Part shown: piece after piece, positions 33,067 through 40,654 of the stretch
Layout of the letters: the number at the start of each line of letters is the position of its first letter
How positions within the stretch are numbered: the stretch's first letter is position 1
Origin: Streptomyces cucumeris
GTDB taxonomy: Bacteria; Actinomycetota; Actinomycetes; Streptomycetales; Streptomycetaceae
NCBI RefSeq assembly: GCF_024295805.1
Contig: NZ_JANCLX010000021.1
Location: 86,031-150,030, forward strand
Length of the DNA stretch: 64,000 bases
Reading direction: 5' to 3'
The notes under the pieces: model-generated
The model's input: only the letters and a program-made list of their open reading frames with translations
Database searches by the model: none
What the model was told of the DNA's origin: nothing
Translations under genes and position numbers: made by a program

Positions 33067-33485
33067 TCGAAGATGACCACCGGCAGGGTGCCGGTGCTCA
33101 GACTGCCGATCGCGGAGAAGGCGGCCGGGGTGAGGTCGATGACCCGGTTGGTGCGGCAGGTGCCGTCACAGCAACTGGACTCGGAACAGAAGCTCCGGGT
33201 GCGCGGACCGCAATCGCTGACCGTGACGCACACACTGGCTCCTGAGCACTGGTGGCGCACCTTCATCACCGACCCGCAGCCGCGCCGGGGCAGCTTCTCC
33301 CCGCACAGGTCCGGCCGGGTGATGTCCCAGCACGCCTGGGAGGCATTGGGCCAGGCGGCCTGGAGCTTGCTGGACTTGCAGGTGCCACACGCCCCGCCGC
33401 CCGCGGCGGCACACGGGCCCCAGGCGTTGCCACAACAGAACCAGGTGGCCTCGCCGTTCCAGAGACTGGTCGATCCACACGCCAT
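33063..33485 (-). CDS. Cysteine-rich double-psi beta-barrel (RlpA/expansin-like) protein without signal peptide
   Basis: 140 aa from ATG 33485. Sixteen cysteines, many in adjacent pairs, and the core SDCGPRT...RVIDLTPAAFSAIG typical of RlpA/GH45/expansin-like double-psi beta-barrels, with the conserved Asp of SDCGP. No signal peptide follows this ATG, and the sequence upstream in frame is not hydrophobic either. Export could occur with the adjacent Tat protein. First gene of the operon with the Tat protein (4-base overlap) and the MauE-like protein, a combination that fits disulfide handling of a cell-wall-active protein. No good ribosome-binding site is seen. Confidence 0.7.
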   Translation of the reverse strand: MACGSTSLWNGEATWFCCGNAWGPCAAAGGGACGTCKSSKLQAAWPNASQACWDITRPDLCGEKLPRRGCGSVMKVRHQCSGASVCVTVSDCGPRTRSFCSESSCCDGTCRTNRVIDLTPAAFSAIGSLSTGTLPVVIFE

Positions 33486-33577
33486 GCGGCCATCATGGGC
33501 GGGGCCGTGGGGCCCCGCCACGCGGACGCGTCCGAACCGGCGGTGGCCCACCGCGGCGGCCCGGTCCGGCACCAGGT

Positions 33578-34735
33578 TCAGAGCCGTTCGAGGATGGTGA
33601 CGTTGGCCTGGCCGCCGCCCTCGCACATGGTCTGGAGGCCGTACCGGCCGCCGGTGCGCTCGAGTTCATGCAGCAGGGTCGTCATCAGCTTGGTGCCGGT
33701 GGCGCCGAGGGGGTGGCCCAGGGCGATGGCGCCACCGTTGACGTTGACCCGCTCCGGATCGGCGCCGGTCTCCTTCAGCCAGGCGAGCACCACGGGCGCG
33801 AACGCCTCGTTGATCTCCACCAGGTCGATGTCGGAGATGGCCAGACCGGTCTTCGCCAGGGCGTGCGCGGTCGCGGGGATGGGCGCGGACAGCATCCGGA
33901 CGGGGTCCTCACCGCGCACCGAGAGGTGGTGGATCCGGGCGCGCGGGGTCAGTCCGTGGTCCCGCACCGCCCGTTCGGAGGCGATCAGCATCGCCGCGGC
34001 CCCGTCGGAGACCTGGGAGGACAGCGCGGCGGTGATCCGGCCGCCGTCCATGACCGGCTTGAGGGCGGCCATCTTCGCCCGGCTGGTGTCCCGGCGCGGC
34101 CCCTCGTCGGCGGTGACCTCCCCGTACGGCACCAGTTCGCGCGCGAAGCGGCCCTCGTCCATGGCGCGGACCGCCCGCTGGTGCGAGCGCAGCGCGAACT
34201 CCTCCATCGCCTCACGGGTGATGTCCCATGTCTCCGCGATCAGCTCGGCGCCGTAGAACTGGTTGACCGGCCGGTCGCCGTACCGCTTCCGCCAGCCCTC
34301 GGAGCCCGCGAAGGGGCCCTCGGTCAGTCCGAGCGGGACGGCCGCCTGGCGGCTGGCGTAGGCGATCGGCACCATCGACATGTTCTGCACCCCGCCCGCG
34401 ACCACCAGGTCCTGGGTGCCGGAGAGCACCGCCTGCGCCGCGAAGTGGATCGCCTGCTGGGAGGAGCCGCACTGCCGGTCCACCGTGACCCCCGGCACTT
34501 CCTCCGGCAGCCCGGCCGCCAGCCAGCAGGTGCGCGCGATGTCCCCGGCCTGCGGGCCGACGGTGTCCAGGCAGCCGAAGACGACGTCCTCGACGGCGGC
34601 CGGGTCGGCCCCCGAGCGTTCCATCAGCGCCCGCAGCACATGGGCGCCGAGGTCGGCCGGATGGACGGGCGCCAGTCCGCCGTTCCGCTTGCCGACGGGG
34701 GTGCGTACCGCTTCGACGATGTATGCCTCGGCCAT
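33578..34735 (-). CDS. fadA6: Acetyl-CoA acetyltransferase (thiolase), FadA6-like
   Basis: 385 aa, standard length for a degradative thiolase. The nucleophile Cys89 (TVDRQCGSSQ), EINEAF at 307-312, His341 (GHPLGATG) and Cys371 (MCEGGGQ) are all present. Thiolases cleave 3-ketoacyl-CoA with CoA. It is the third gene of the leftward unit reductase, KstR2-like regulator, thiolase (27-base gap). In Mycobacterium tuberculosis fadA6 (Rv3556c) sits next to kstR2 (Rv3557c) in the HIP-CoA pathway for steroid C and D rings, which is the reason for the symbol. Specificity is inferred from synteny. Confidence 0.82.
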   Translation of the reverse strand: MAEAYIVEAVRTPVGKRNGGLAPVHPADLGAHVLRALMERSGADPAAVEDVVFGCLDTVGPQAGDIARTCWLAAGLPEEVPGVTVDRQCGSSQQAIHFAAQAVLSGTQDLVVAGGVQNMSMVPIAYASRQAAVPLGLTEGPFAGSEGWRKRYGDRPVNQFYGAELIAETWDITREAMEEFALRSHQRAVRAMDEGRFARELVPYGEVTADEGPRRDTSRAKMAALKPVMDGGRITAALSSQVSDGAAAMLIASERAVRDHGLTPRARIHHLSVRGEDPVRMLSAPIPATAHALAKTGLAISDIDLVEINEAFAPVVLAWLKETGADPERVNVNGGAIALGHPLGATGTKLMTTLLHELERTGGRYGLQTMCEGGGQANVTILERL

Positions 34736-34762
34736 GACCGCTGTCGCTCCTTCGGCTGGTGG

Positions 34763-35401
34763 TCATTCCCGCGGGGTGATGCCGTCCAGGACCATCGACA
34801 GGTACTGGCGGGCGATCTCCTCGGGGCTGTGGTGTCCGCCCGGCCGGTACCACGACGCGGCGACCCATACGGTGTCGCGCAGGAAGCGGTACGCCAGCCG
34901 GATGTCGACGTCGGCGCGGAAGACCCCCTCGGCCACCCCGCGCTCCAGGGTGCCCAGCCAGGCCCGTTCGAACTTCCGCTGCGACTCGGCGAGATAGCCG
35001 AAGCGGGGCTGGGCGGCCAGGTGGCGGGCCTCCTTCTGGTAGATCGCGACGGCGGAATGGTGCCGGTCGATCTCCCGGAAGGACTCGGTGACGAGCGCCT
35101 CGATGGTCTCCCTGGGACCGAGCCCGGCGCCGAGCACCGCCTCGTATCCGGCCCACAGCTCGTCGAGGAAGGTGGAGAGGATCTCGTCGACCATCGACTC
35201 CTTGGAGTCGAAGTGGTAGTACAGGCTGCCCGCGAGCATCCCCGCCTCGTCCGCGATCCTGCGGACGGTGGTGGCGTTGTACCCCTGGGCGGCGAACACC
35301 TCGGCCGCCGTGGTGAGCAGTTCGCGGCGTCGTTCGGGGGTGGGGCTCACGGTGGTCTTCTTCTCGCTGGTCCTGGTGCGGTTCTGGCTGGAGTTCGGCA
35401 C
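34763..35401 (-). CDS. kstR2: TetR-family repressor, KstR2-like
   Basis: 212 aa from GTG 35401; GTG 35350 would give a more typical length. An N-terminal HTH (FAAQGYNATTVRRIADEAG, then LAGSLYYHFDSKESMVDEIL) is followed by a C-terminal ligand domain with IYQKEARHLAAQPRFGYLAE and RFLRDTVWVAASWYRPGG, blocks I recall as shared with mycobacterial KstR2. KstR2 represses the HIP degradation regulon and is released by HIP-CoA. It lies between the reductase and thiolase genes, and a near-consensus KstR2 site is in the promoter at 36219-36238. Probably autoregulated. Confidence 0.82.
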   Translation of the reverse strand: MPNSSQNRTRTSEKKTTVSPTPERRRELLTTAAEVFAAQGYNATTVRRIADEAGMLAGSLYYHFDSKESMVDEILSTFLDELWAGYEAVLGAGLGPRETIEALVTESFREIDRHHSAVAIYQKEARHLAAQPRFGYLAESQRKFERAWLGTLERGVAEGVFRADVDIRLAYRFLRDTVWVAASWYRPGGHHSPEEIARQYLSMVLDGITPRE

Positions 35402-35416
35402 GGGGTCATTGTCGCC

Positions 35417-36205
35417 TCATGCGTGCTGGCTGCTGACGGACACCGTCTCCCCGGTCATGTACGACGAATAGCCGCTGGCCAGGAAGACGATCACGTTGGC
35501 CACCTCCCAGGGCTCGGCGTACCGGCCGAACGCCTCGCGCTCGGTCAGTTCGGCGAGCAGTTCGGGGGTGGTCACCTTCACCAGATGCGGATGCATGGCC
35601 AGGCTCGGGGAGACCGCGTTCACCCGCACCCCGTATCCGGCGGCCTCGACGGCGGCGCAGCGGGTGAGCGCCATGACGCCCGCCTTGGCCGCCGCGTAGT
35701 GGGCCTGCCCGGCCTGGGCGCGCCAGCCGACGACCGACGCGTTGTTGATGACGACACCGCCATGGCCGTCGGCCCGCATCCGGCGCAGTGCGGCGCGGGT
35801 GCAGCGGAAGGTGCCGGTCAGTGTGACGTCCAGGACGCGGTCCCACTGGGCGTCGGTCATCTCGGTGAGCAGGGCGGTGCCGCCCAGCCCGGCGTTGTTG
35901 ACGACCGCGTCCAGCCGTCCGTGACGCTCCTCGGCGAGGTCGTGGAGCGCCGCCACCTGGTCCTCGTCGGTCACATCGCAGACCAGCCCGGCGACCCGGT
36001 CCGCGCCGAACTCATCGGCGAGGACGGCGGCCGTCTCCTTGAGCCTGCGCTCATGGGCGTCGCCGATAACGATCCTCGCGCCCTCCTCGAGGAAGCGGCG
36101 GGCGGTCGCGCCGCCGATCCCGGAGCCCGCGGCGGCGGTGATGACGGCCGTGCGACCGGTGAGCAGGCCGTGGCCGGGGACATACGGCGCCTTGTTGTCC
36201 GTCAC
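35417..36205 (-). CDS. ipdF: SDR-family oxidoreductase, IpdF-like
   Basis: 262 aa from GTG 36205, 13 bases from the KstR2-type operator. Rossmann motif AAAGSGIGGATARRF, NNAG motif (VVNNAGLGG), catalytic Ser in INNASVVGW and YAAAKAG for Tyr/Lys; typical classical SDR. By position (between kstR2 and the FadE genes) it corresponds to M. tuberculosis ipdF (Rv3559c), an oxidoreductase acting on a hydroxy-HIP-CoA intermediate. First gene of the leftward transcript; the TetR gene follows after 15 bases. The function is inferred from synteny. Confidence 0.75.
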   Translation of the reverse strand: MTDNKAPYVPGHGLLTGRTAVITAAAGSGIGGATARRFLEEGARIVIGDAHERRLKETAAVLADEFGADRVAGLVCDVTDEDQVAALHDLAEERHGRLDAVVNNAGLGGTALLTEMTDAQWDRVLDVTLTGTFRCTRAALRRMRADGHGGVVINNASVVGWRAQAGQAHYAAAKAGVMALTRCAAVEAAGYGVRVNAVSPSLAMHPHLVKVTTPELLAELTEREAFGRYAEPWEVANVIVFLASGYSSYMTGETVSVSSQHA

Positions 36206-36218
36206 CCTGCCACGGTAA

Positions 36219-36238
36219 CCTACCAAACACTTGTTAGG
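36219..36238. promoter_or_regulatory. KstR2-type operator between the two arms of the steroid-type locus
   Basis: CCTACCAAACACTTGTTAGG is a 20-bp near palindrome. Its core ACCAAACACTTGTT matches the published KstR2 consensus AnCAAGnnCTTGnT at all but one specified base. It lies 13 bases upstream of the reductase GTG (36205) and 40 bases upstream of the dehydrogenase GTG (36279), so one bound dimer could repress both directions. Confidence 0.8.
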
Positions 36239-36278
36239 GAACGTGGTGAGCGTGGCGGACGCGAGGAGGACGGGACGG

Positions 36279-37481
36279 GTGGACCTCGAACTCGGCGAGC
36301 GGCAGCGGGCGTTCCGGGATGAGGCCCGCCGCTGGCTCACGGCCCATGTCCCCGCCGTCCTGCCGCCGTCCCTGGAGACCGCCGAGGGCTTCGCCGCCCA
36401 CCGCGCCTGGGAGCGGACGCTCGCCGGGGGCCGGTGGTCGGCGGTGACCTGGCCCGAGGAGTACGGCGGCCGGGGGGCGTCCCTGGTGGAGTGGCTGCTG
36501 TTCGAGGAGGAGTACTACGCGGCGGGTGCGCCGGGCCGGGTGAGCCAGAACGGGATCAGTCTGCTGGCCCCCACCCTCCTCGCCCACGGCACCGCCGCGC
36601 AGCGGGCCCGGATCCTGCCGCCGATGGCGCGCGGTGAGGTGATCTGGGCCCAGGCGTGGTCCGAGCCGGAGTCCGGTTCGGATCTGGCCTCGCTGCGCTC
36701 CACCGCCCGCCGGGCGGACGGCGGCTGGCTGCTGACGGGCCAGAAGACCTGGTCGTCCCGGGCGGCCTTCGCCGACCGTGCCTTCGGGCTCTTCCGCAGC
36801 CATCGCGAGGAGGGCGCGCCCCCGCACCGCGGGCTGACGTACCTGATGTTCCCGCTCGACGCCCCGGGCGTGACCGTCCGCCCGATCGGGCGCCTCGACG
36901 GCAAACCGGCCTTCGCCGAGCTCTTCCTCGACGAGGTGTTCGTACCGGACGAGGACGTCATCGGCGAGCCGGGGCAGGGCTGGCGGGTGGCGATGAGCAC
37001 GGCGGGCGACGAACGCGGGCTGACACTGCGCAGCCCGGGGCGCTTCACCGCCGCCGCTCGGCGGCTGGTGGCGCTGTGGCGGGAGCGGTCGGCGGAGTCC
37101 GGCGGGGGCGGCGCGGGCCTGGACGGCGCACTGCGGGACCGGGTCGCCGACGCGGTGATCGGCGCCCGCGCGTACGAGCTGTTCGCGTACGCGAGCGCGA
37201 CACGGCCGGACCCGGGGGGCACGGGCGCCGCCACCGGGGCCGAGTCCAGCCTCAACAAGGTCTTCTGGTCCGAACTGGACATCGCCCTCCATGAAACGGC
37301 CCTGGATCTGCTCGGCCCGTTCGCGGAGCTGGCCGACGACGCGCCGGAGGCCGCCGGGGGCGGCGCCTGGGCGGACGGCTACACCTTCGCCCTGGCGGGC
37401 CCGGTCTACGCGGGCACCAACGAGATCCAGCGCGATCTGATCGCCGAGCGGGTGCTGGGCCTGCCGAGGGACCGGCGCTGA
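36279..37481 (+). CDS. Acyl-CoA dehydrogenase (FadE type, FAD-dependent), subunit 1
   Basis: 400 aa from GTG 36279, chosen because GAGGAGGA (36263-36270) is 8 bases upstream; upstream GTG/TTG codons would overlap the operator. All three ACAD domains are present, with WSEPESGSDLASL (FAD/substrate motif) near 138-150 and the C-terminal helix GPVYAGTNEIQRDLIAERVL. It introduces a double bond into an acyl-CoA thioester. It heads the rightward transcript with a second, shorter dehydrogenase, and is the counterpart of fadE30-type genes beside ipdF/kstR2. Confidence 0.85.
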   Translation: MDLELGERQRAFRDEARRWLTAHVPAVLPPSLETAEGFAAHRAWERTLAGGRWSAVTWPEEYGGRGASLVEWLLFEEEYYAAGAPGRVSQNGISLLAPTLLAHGTAAQRARILPPMARGEVIWAQAWSEPESGSDLASLRSTARRADGGWLLTGQKTWSSRAAFADRAFGLFRSHREEGAPPHRGLTYLMFPLDAPGVTVRPIGRLDGKPAFAELFLDEVFVPDEDVIGEPGQGWRVAMSTAGDERGLTLRSPGRFTAAARRLVALWRERSAESGGGGAGLDGALRDRVADAVIGARAYELFAYASATRPDPGGTGAATGAESSLNKVFWSELDIALHETALDLLGPFAELADDAPEAAGGGAWADGYTFALAGPVYAGTNEIQRDLIAERVLGLPRDRR

Positions 37482-37574
37482 GGGTGGCTTCCGCCGGGGT
37501 GCGTCCCCCGGGCGCATCGATCCGGCACATGCCCCGTCCAGGCGGACCGGACAGGTGGGAAAGGGGAACACGCG

Positions 37575-38582
37575 ATGGACTTCGTACTGGACCGGGCACA
37601 GGGCGAGTTCGGGCGGACGCTGGACCGGATGCTCGGTGGGGCCGGTACCGCGCGGACCGTCCGGGCCTGGGGGCGGGGGGACCACGGACCGGGCCGGGCG
37701 CTGTGGGAGCGGCTCGGCGGGCTCGGGGTGACCGCGCTGGCCGTCCCGGAGGCGTACGACGGCGTCGGGCCGCTGCCGGTGGAACTGGCCGTGGCCTACG
37801 TCGAGTCGGGACGCCACGCGGTGCCGGGACCGCTGGCCGAGACCGCCGCCGTGGCCGTCCTGCTGACCGCGCTGGCCGAGGGGGACCACCCCCGGGCCGC
37901 CGCTGCCGCCCGGCACTGGCTGCCGCGGATCGCCTCCGGGCGGGCCCTGGTCACCCTGGCGGCGGCCGACGGCGGACCGTACGCGCTGGACGCGGACGCC
38001 GCCGACGCCGTGTTCACGGTGGCCGGCGAGGAGTTGTGGCTGGCCCCGGGGCACGGTCCGGTACAGCGTTCGTCCGACCCGGCCCGGCGGCTGGCCAGGC
38101 CACGGCCCGGTGGTGAACCGCTGGCACACGGCCCCGCGGTGGCTCCGGCCGTCGAGCGGGCCGCGGACTGGGCGGCGTTCGCCACGGCCGCGCTCTCCTT
38201 GGGCACCGGACTGGCCCTGCTGGAGCGGACGGTGGCGTATGTGAAGGGAAGACGGCAGTTCGGCCGGGCGGTGGGCTCGTTCCAGGCGGTCAAGCACCGG
38301 CTGGCGGATGTGCTCATCGGGCTGGAGTTCGCGCGGCCGCTGCTGTTCGGGGCGGCGGTGGCACTCGCCTCGGACACGCCCGGCAGACGGGCGGAGGTCG
38401 CCGCCGCCAAGGTGGCGGCGGGTGAGGCGGGATACGCGGCGGCCCGCGCGGCGCTCCAACTGCACGGCGCGATCGGCTACACGGACGAGTTCGACCTCTC
38501 GCTGTGGATCCGCAGGGCCCACGCGCTGCGCTCCGCGTGGGGCACGCCCTCGGTCTGCCGCGCCCGTGTGCTGGCGGGCTGA
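37575..38582 (+). CDS. Acyl-CoA dehydrogenase, short partner subunit
   Basis: 335 aa. The C-terminal half is well conserved (KGRRQFGRAVGSFQAVKHRL, LQLHGAIGYTDEFDLSLWIR), but the N-terminal domain is reduced and has no SEPxxGSD flavin motif. Mycobacterial steroid dehydrogenases are alpha2-beta2 heterotetramers encoded by adjacent genes where one subunit lacks half of the FAD site. This pair fits that pattern, so the protein is probably the second subunit of the dehydrogenase at 36279, 93 bases upstream on the same strand. Confidence 0.8.
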   Translation: MDFVLDRAQGEFGRTLDRMLGGAGTARTVRAWGRGDHGPGRALWERLGGLGVTALAVPEAYDGVGPLPVELAVAYVESGRHAVPGPLAETAAVAVLLTALAEGDHPRAAAAARHWLPRIASGRALVTLAAADGGPYALDADAADAVFTVAGEELWLAPGHGPVQRSSDPARRLARPRPGGEPLAHGPAVAPAVERAADWAAFATAALSLGTGLALLERTVAYVKGRRQFGRAVGSFQAVKHRLADVLIGLEFARPLLFGAAVALASDTPGRRAEVAAAKVAAGEAGYAAARAALQLHGAIGYTDEFDLSLWIRRAHALRSAWGTPSVCRARVLAG

Positions 38583-38691
38583 CGCCCACACGGGACCAAC
38601 CGCGCCGAAGAGTGTTCCCCGCATGCCTTCTTGATCCATGCTGGTGCGACCACCGGCGAGCGAACCCAGTGAACAGCGAGGGATGCCACAG

Positions 38692-39696
38692 ATGCACCGG
38701 CCCCGGCCCACCCTGGAGAACGTGGCGCGGCACGCGGGTGTCTCGCGCGCGACCGTGTCCCGGGTCGTCAACGGCTCCACCACGGTCGGCGAGGACAGCC
38801 GGGAGGCGGTGCTGCGGGCCATCCGGGAGCTCGGCTACATCCCCAACCAGGCGGCGCGCAGCCTGGTCACCCAGCGCACGGACTCCTTCGCGCTGGTGCT
38901 GCCGGAGGAGCCGGGCCGGGTCTTCTCGGACGACCAGTTCTTCCCCGGGGTGGTGCGCGGGGTGAGCCAGGAGCTGGAGGCGGCCGACAAGCAGCTGGTG
39001 CTGATGATGGCCCGCTCCCCCGCCAGCCGGGACCGGATCGAGCGGTTCGCGCTGGCGCGCCACGTCGACGGGGTCATGGTGGCGTCCATGCACGGGGCCG
39101 ATCCGCTGCCCGCCGCCCTGGCCCGGATGGGGATCCCGGTGGTCTGCAACGAACGGGCGCTGGGCGCCGCGATGCTGCCGTACGTCGGGGTGGACAACGT
39201 GGCGGGGGCGGCGGGCGCGGTGCGCCATCTCGCTGCCTCCGGCCGTACCCGGATCGCCACCGTGGCGGGGCCGCAGGACATGGTGGCCGGGGTCGACCGG
39301 CTGACGGGCTACCGCTCGGCACTGCGGGAGGCGGGGCTGGATCCGTCGGTGGCGGTCGGCGACTTCACCCAGGAGTCGGGCGTGGTGGCGATGCGGGAGC
39401 TGCTGGAGCGGCAGCCGGGGCTGGACGCGGTGTTCGTGGCGTCGGACCTGATGGCCATCGGGGTGCTGCGGGCCCTGCGGCAGGCGGGGCGGCGGGTACC
39501 GGACGACGTGGCCGTGGTGGGGTTCGACGACATCGAGCCCGCCCGTTACACCGAGCCGCCACTGACCACCGTCCGGCAGCCCATCGCCGAGATCGGCCGC
39601 CGGCTGGCGGGGCAGCTGCTGCGGCTGGCGTCCGGGGAGAGCATCGAGCCCGCCCTCGTGCTGCCCACCGAGCTGGTGGTCCGCAACTCGGGGTGA
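38692..39696 (+). CDS. LacI-family transcriptional regulator
   Basis: 334 aa from ATG 38692 (GAGGG 9 bases before; ATG 38683 is also in frame). The N-terminal HTH with LacI hinge (TLENVARHAGVSRATVSRVV, then ELGYIPNQAARSLVTQRT) precedes a periplasmic-binding-like effector domain (~60-330) with VFVASDLMAIGVLRAL and VVGFDDIEPARYTEPPLTTV. Members usually bind sugars. No sugar transporter is nearby, so its target is not evident; it stands alone between the dehydrogenase operon and the convergent PaaX gene. Confidence 0.88.
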   Translation: MHRPRPTLENVARHAGVSRATVSRVVNGSTTVGEDSREAVLRAIRELGYIPNQAARSLVTQRTDSFALVLPEEPGRVFSDDQFFPGVVRGVSQELEAADKQLVLMMARSPASRDRIERFALARHVDGVMVASMHGADPLPAALARMGIPVVCNERALGAAMLPYVGVDNVAGAAGAVRHLAASGRTRIATVAGPQDMVAGVDRLTGYRSALREAGLDPSVAVGDFTQESGVVAMRELLERQPGLDAVFVASDLMAIGVLRALRQAGRRVPDDVAVVGFDDIEPARYTEPPLTTVRQPIAEIGRRLAGQLLRLASGESIEPALVLPTELVVRNSG

Positions 39697-39760
39697 CCGC
39701 GGGCCCCCGGCCGTCACCCTCCGCAGCGGCTGTCCGGACGGGCCCGCGCGGGCCGCGCGG

Positions 39761-40501
39761 TCAGCCGCCGATGTGCTGGGTGAGCAGGGCGCGGAACTCC
39801 CGCTCGAACGCGTCGTAGCGGCGCCGCAGCCCCGCGCCCGGCCAGTCCTCGGGCAGCAGCCGGGCGGGCAGCACGGGGTCGGCCAGCAGATGCCGCAGCA
39901 CGGCGGCCCCGACGGTGAAGCGGGCGGCGGGGTCCTCCGCGCCGTCCAGCGCCTCCGCCAGCAGCCGGGCCTGGCGGGCCCAGCCGTCCAGGTCCCACAG
40001 CCGCGCGGCGAGCGCGACCGGGTCGCCCTCCGGCGCGCCGGAGAACCAGCCGCACTGCTCGGCGGCGACGGCCGGGCGCGGGCGGACCAGATTGGCGGGG
40101 CGCAGCCAGGTGCCCTCGCGGAGTTCGGCCAGCCGCAGGGCGGCCATCGTCTGGCGCAGCGCGGCGCGCTCGGCCGCCGCGCGCCGGTCGGTGGTGACGA
40201 CGGCGATCTCCCAGCCGCCGTCCCAGCGCCGGGTGCGGGGGGCGCGGCTGTCGTCCTGGCGCGCCTGGCGGGCCAGCAGCCGGTCGGTGAGGGCGTAGTC
40301 GCCGTCGCGCTGTTCCAGGTCACCGGCGGCGACCATCCGGGTGAGCGCGACCCGGACGGTGCCCTCGGCGGTGCCGAAGAGCGCGCCGACGCTGACCAGG
40401 ACGCGTACGGGCAGCCGGGGCGGATGATGGCCGAGCAGGGTACTGAGCACGATCGAGCGCGCGGTCAGCGGCCGCAGGGCGAGGGTTCCGGTGTCGTCCA
40501 T
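39761..40501 (-). CDS. PaaX-family transcriptional repressor
   Basis: 246 aa. An N-terminal winged HTH (RSIVLSTLLGHHPPRLPVRV, then GTAEGTVRVALTRMVAAGDL), a central Cas2-like domain (WEIAVVTTDRRAAAERAALR) and the C-terminal PaaX domain are in the usual order. PaaX senses phenylacetyl-CoA in Proteobacteria; actinobacterial homologues regulate acyl-CoA metabolism more widely. It is divergent from the AidB/enoyl-CoA hydratase operon with a dyad-rich 153-base gap, so a repressor of that operon with an acyl-CoA ligand is likely. Confidence 0.83.
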   Translation of the reverse strand: MDDTGTLALRPLTARSIVLSTLLGHHPPRLPVRVLVSVGALFGTAEGTVRVALTRMVAAGDLEQRDGDYALTDRLLARQARQDDSRAPRTRRWDGGWEIAVVTTDRRAAAERAALRQTMAALRLAELREGTWLRPANLVRPRPAVAAEQCGWFSGAPEGDPVALAARLWDLDGWARQARLLAEALDGAEDPAARFTVGAAVLRHLLADPVLPARLLPEDWPGAGLRRRYDAFEREFRALLTQHIGG

Positions 40502-40540
40502 AGCTGAGGGGCACTCTATAGCTGCCCGACCCCCTTCCCA

Positions 40541-40574
40541 TTACAGTTATTCATCACGCATGATGGAAGTGTAA
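40541..40574. promoter_or_regulatory. Candidate PaaX operator
   Basis: Nested inverted repeats TTACA/TGTAA (40541-40545, 40570-40574) and CATCA/TGATG (40552-40556, 40561-40565) lie upstream of the aidB-like gene. A separate direct repeat ATAGCTG (40500-40506 and 40518-40524, period 18) overlaps the paaX start codon. Both are AT-rich islands in the divergent promoter. Confidence 0.5.
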
Positions 40575-40654
40575 GGCCGCCCGGGAGGGCACCGGTGGGA
40601 CCGGTGCGCACCGGGAGGCCGGTGAGTCCGCCACGACCGAGGAGTTGTTCCGCG

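Noticed and set aside
36231..36278. Start of the first dehydrogenase at TTG 36231 or GTG 36243/36246/36252
   Set aside because: These overlap or directly follow the KstR2-type operator and lack a ribosome-binding site; GTG 36279 has GAGGAGGA 8 bases upstream and matches the usual family N terminus.
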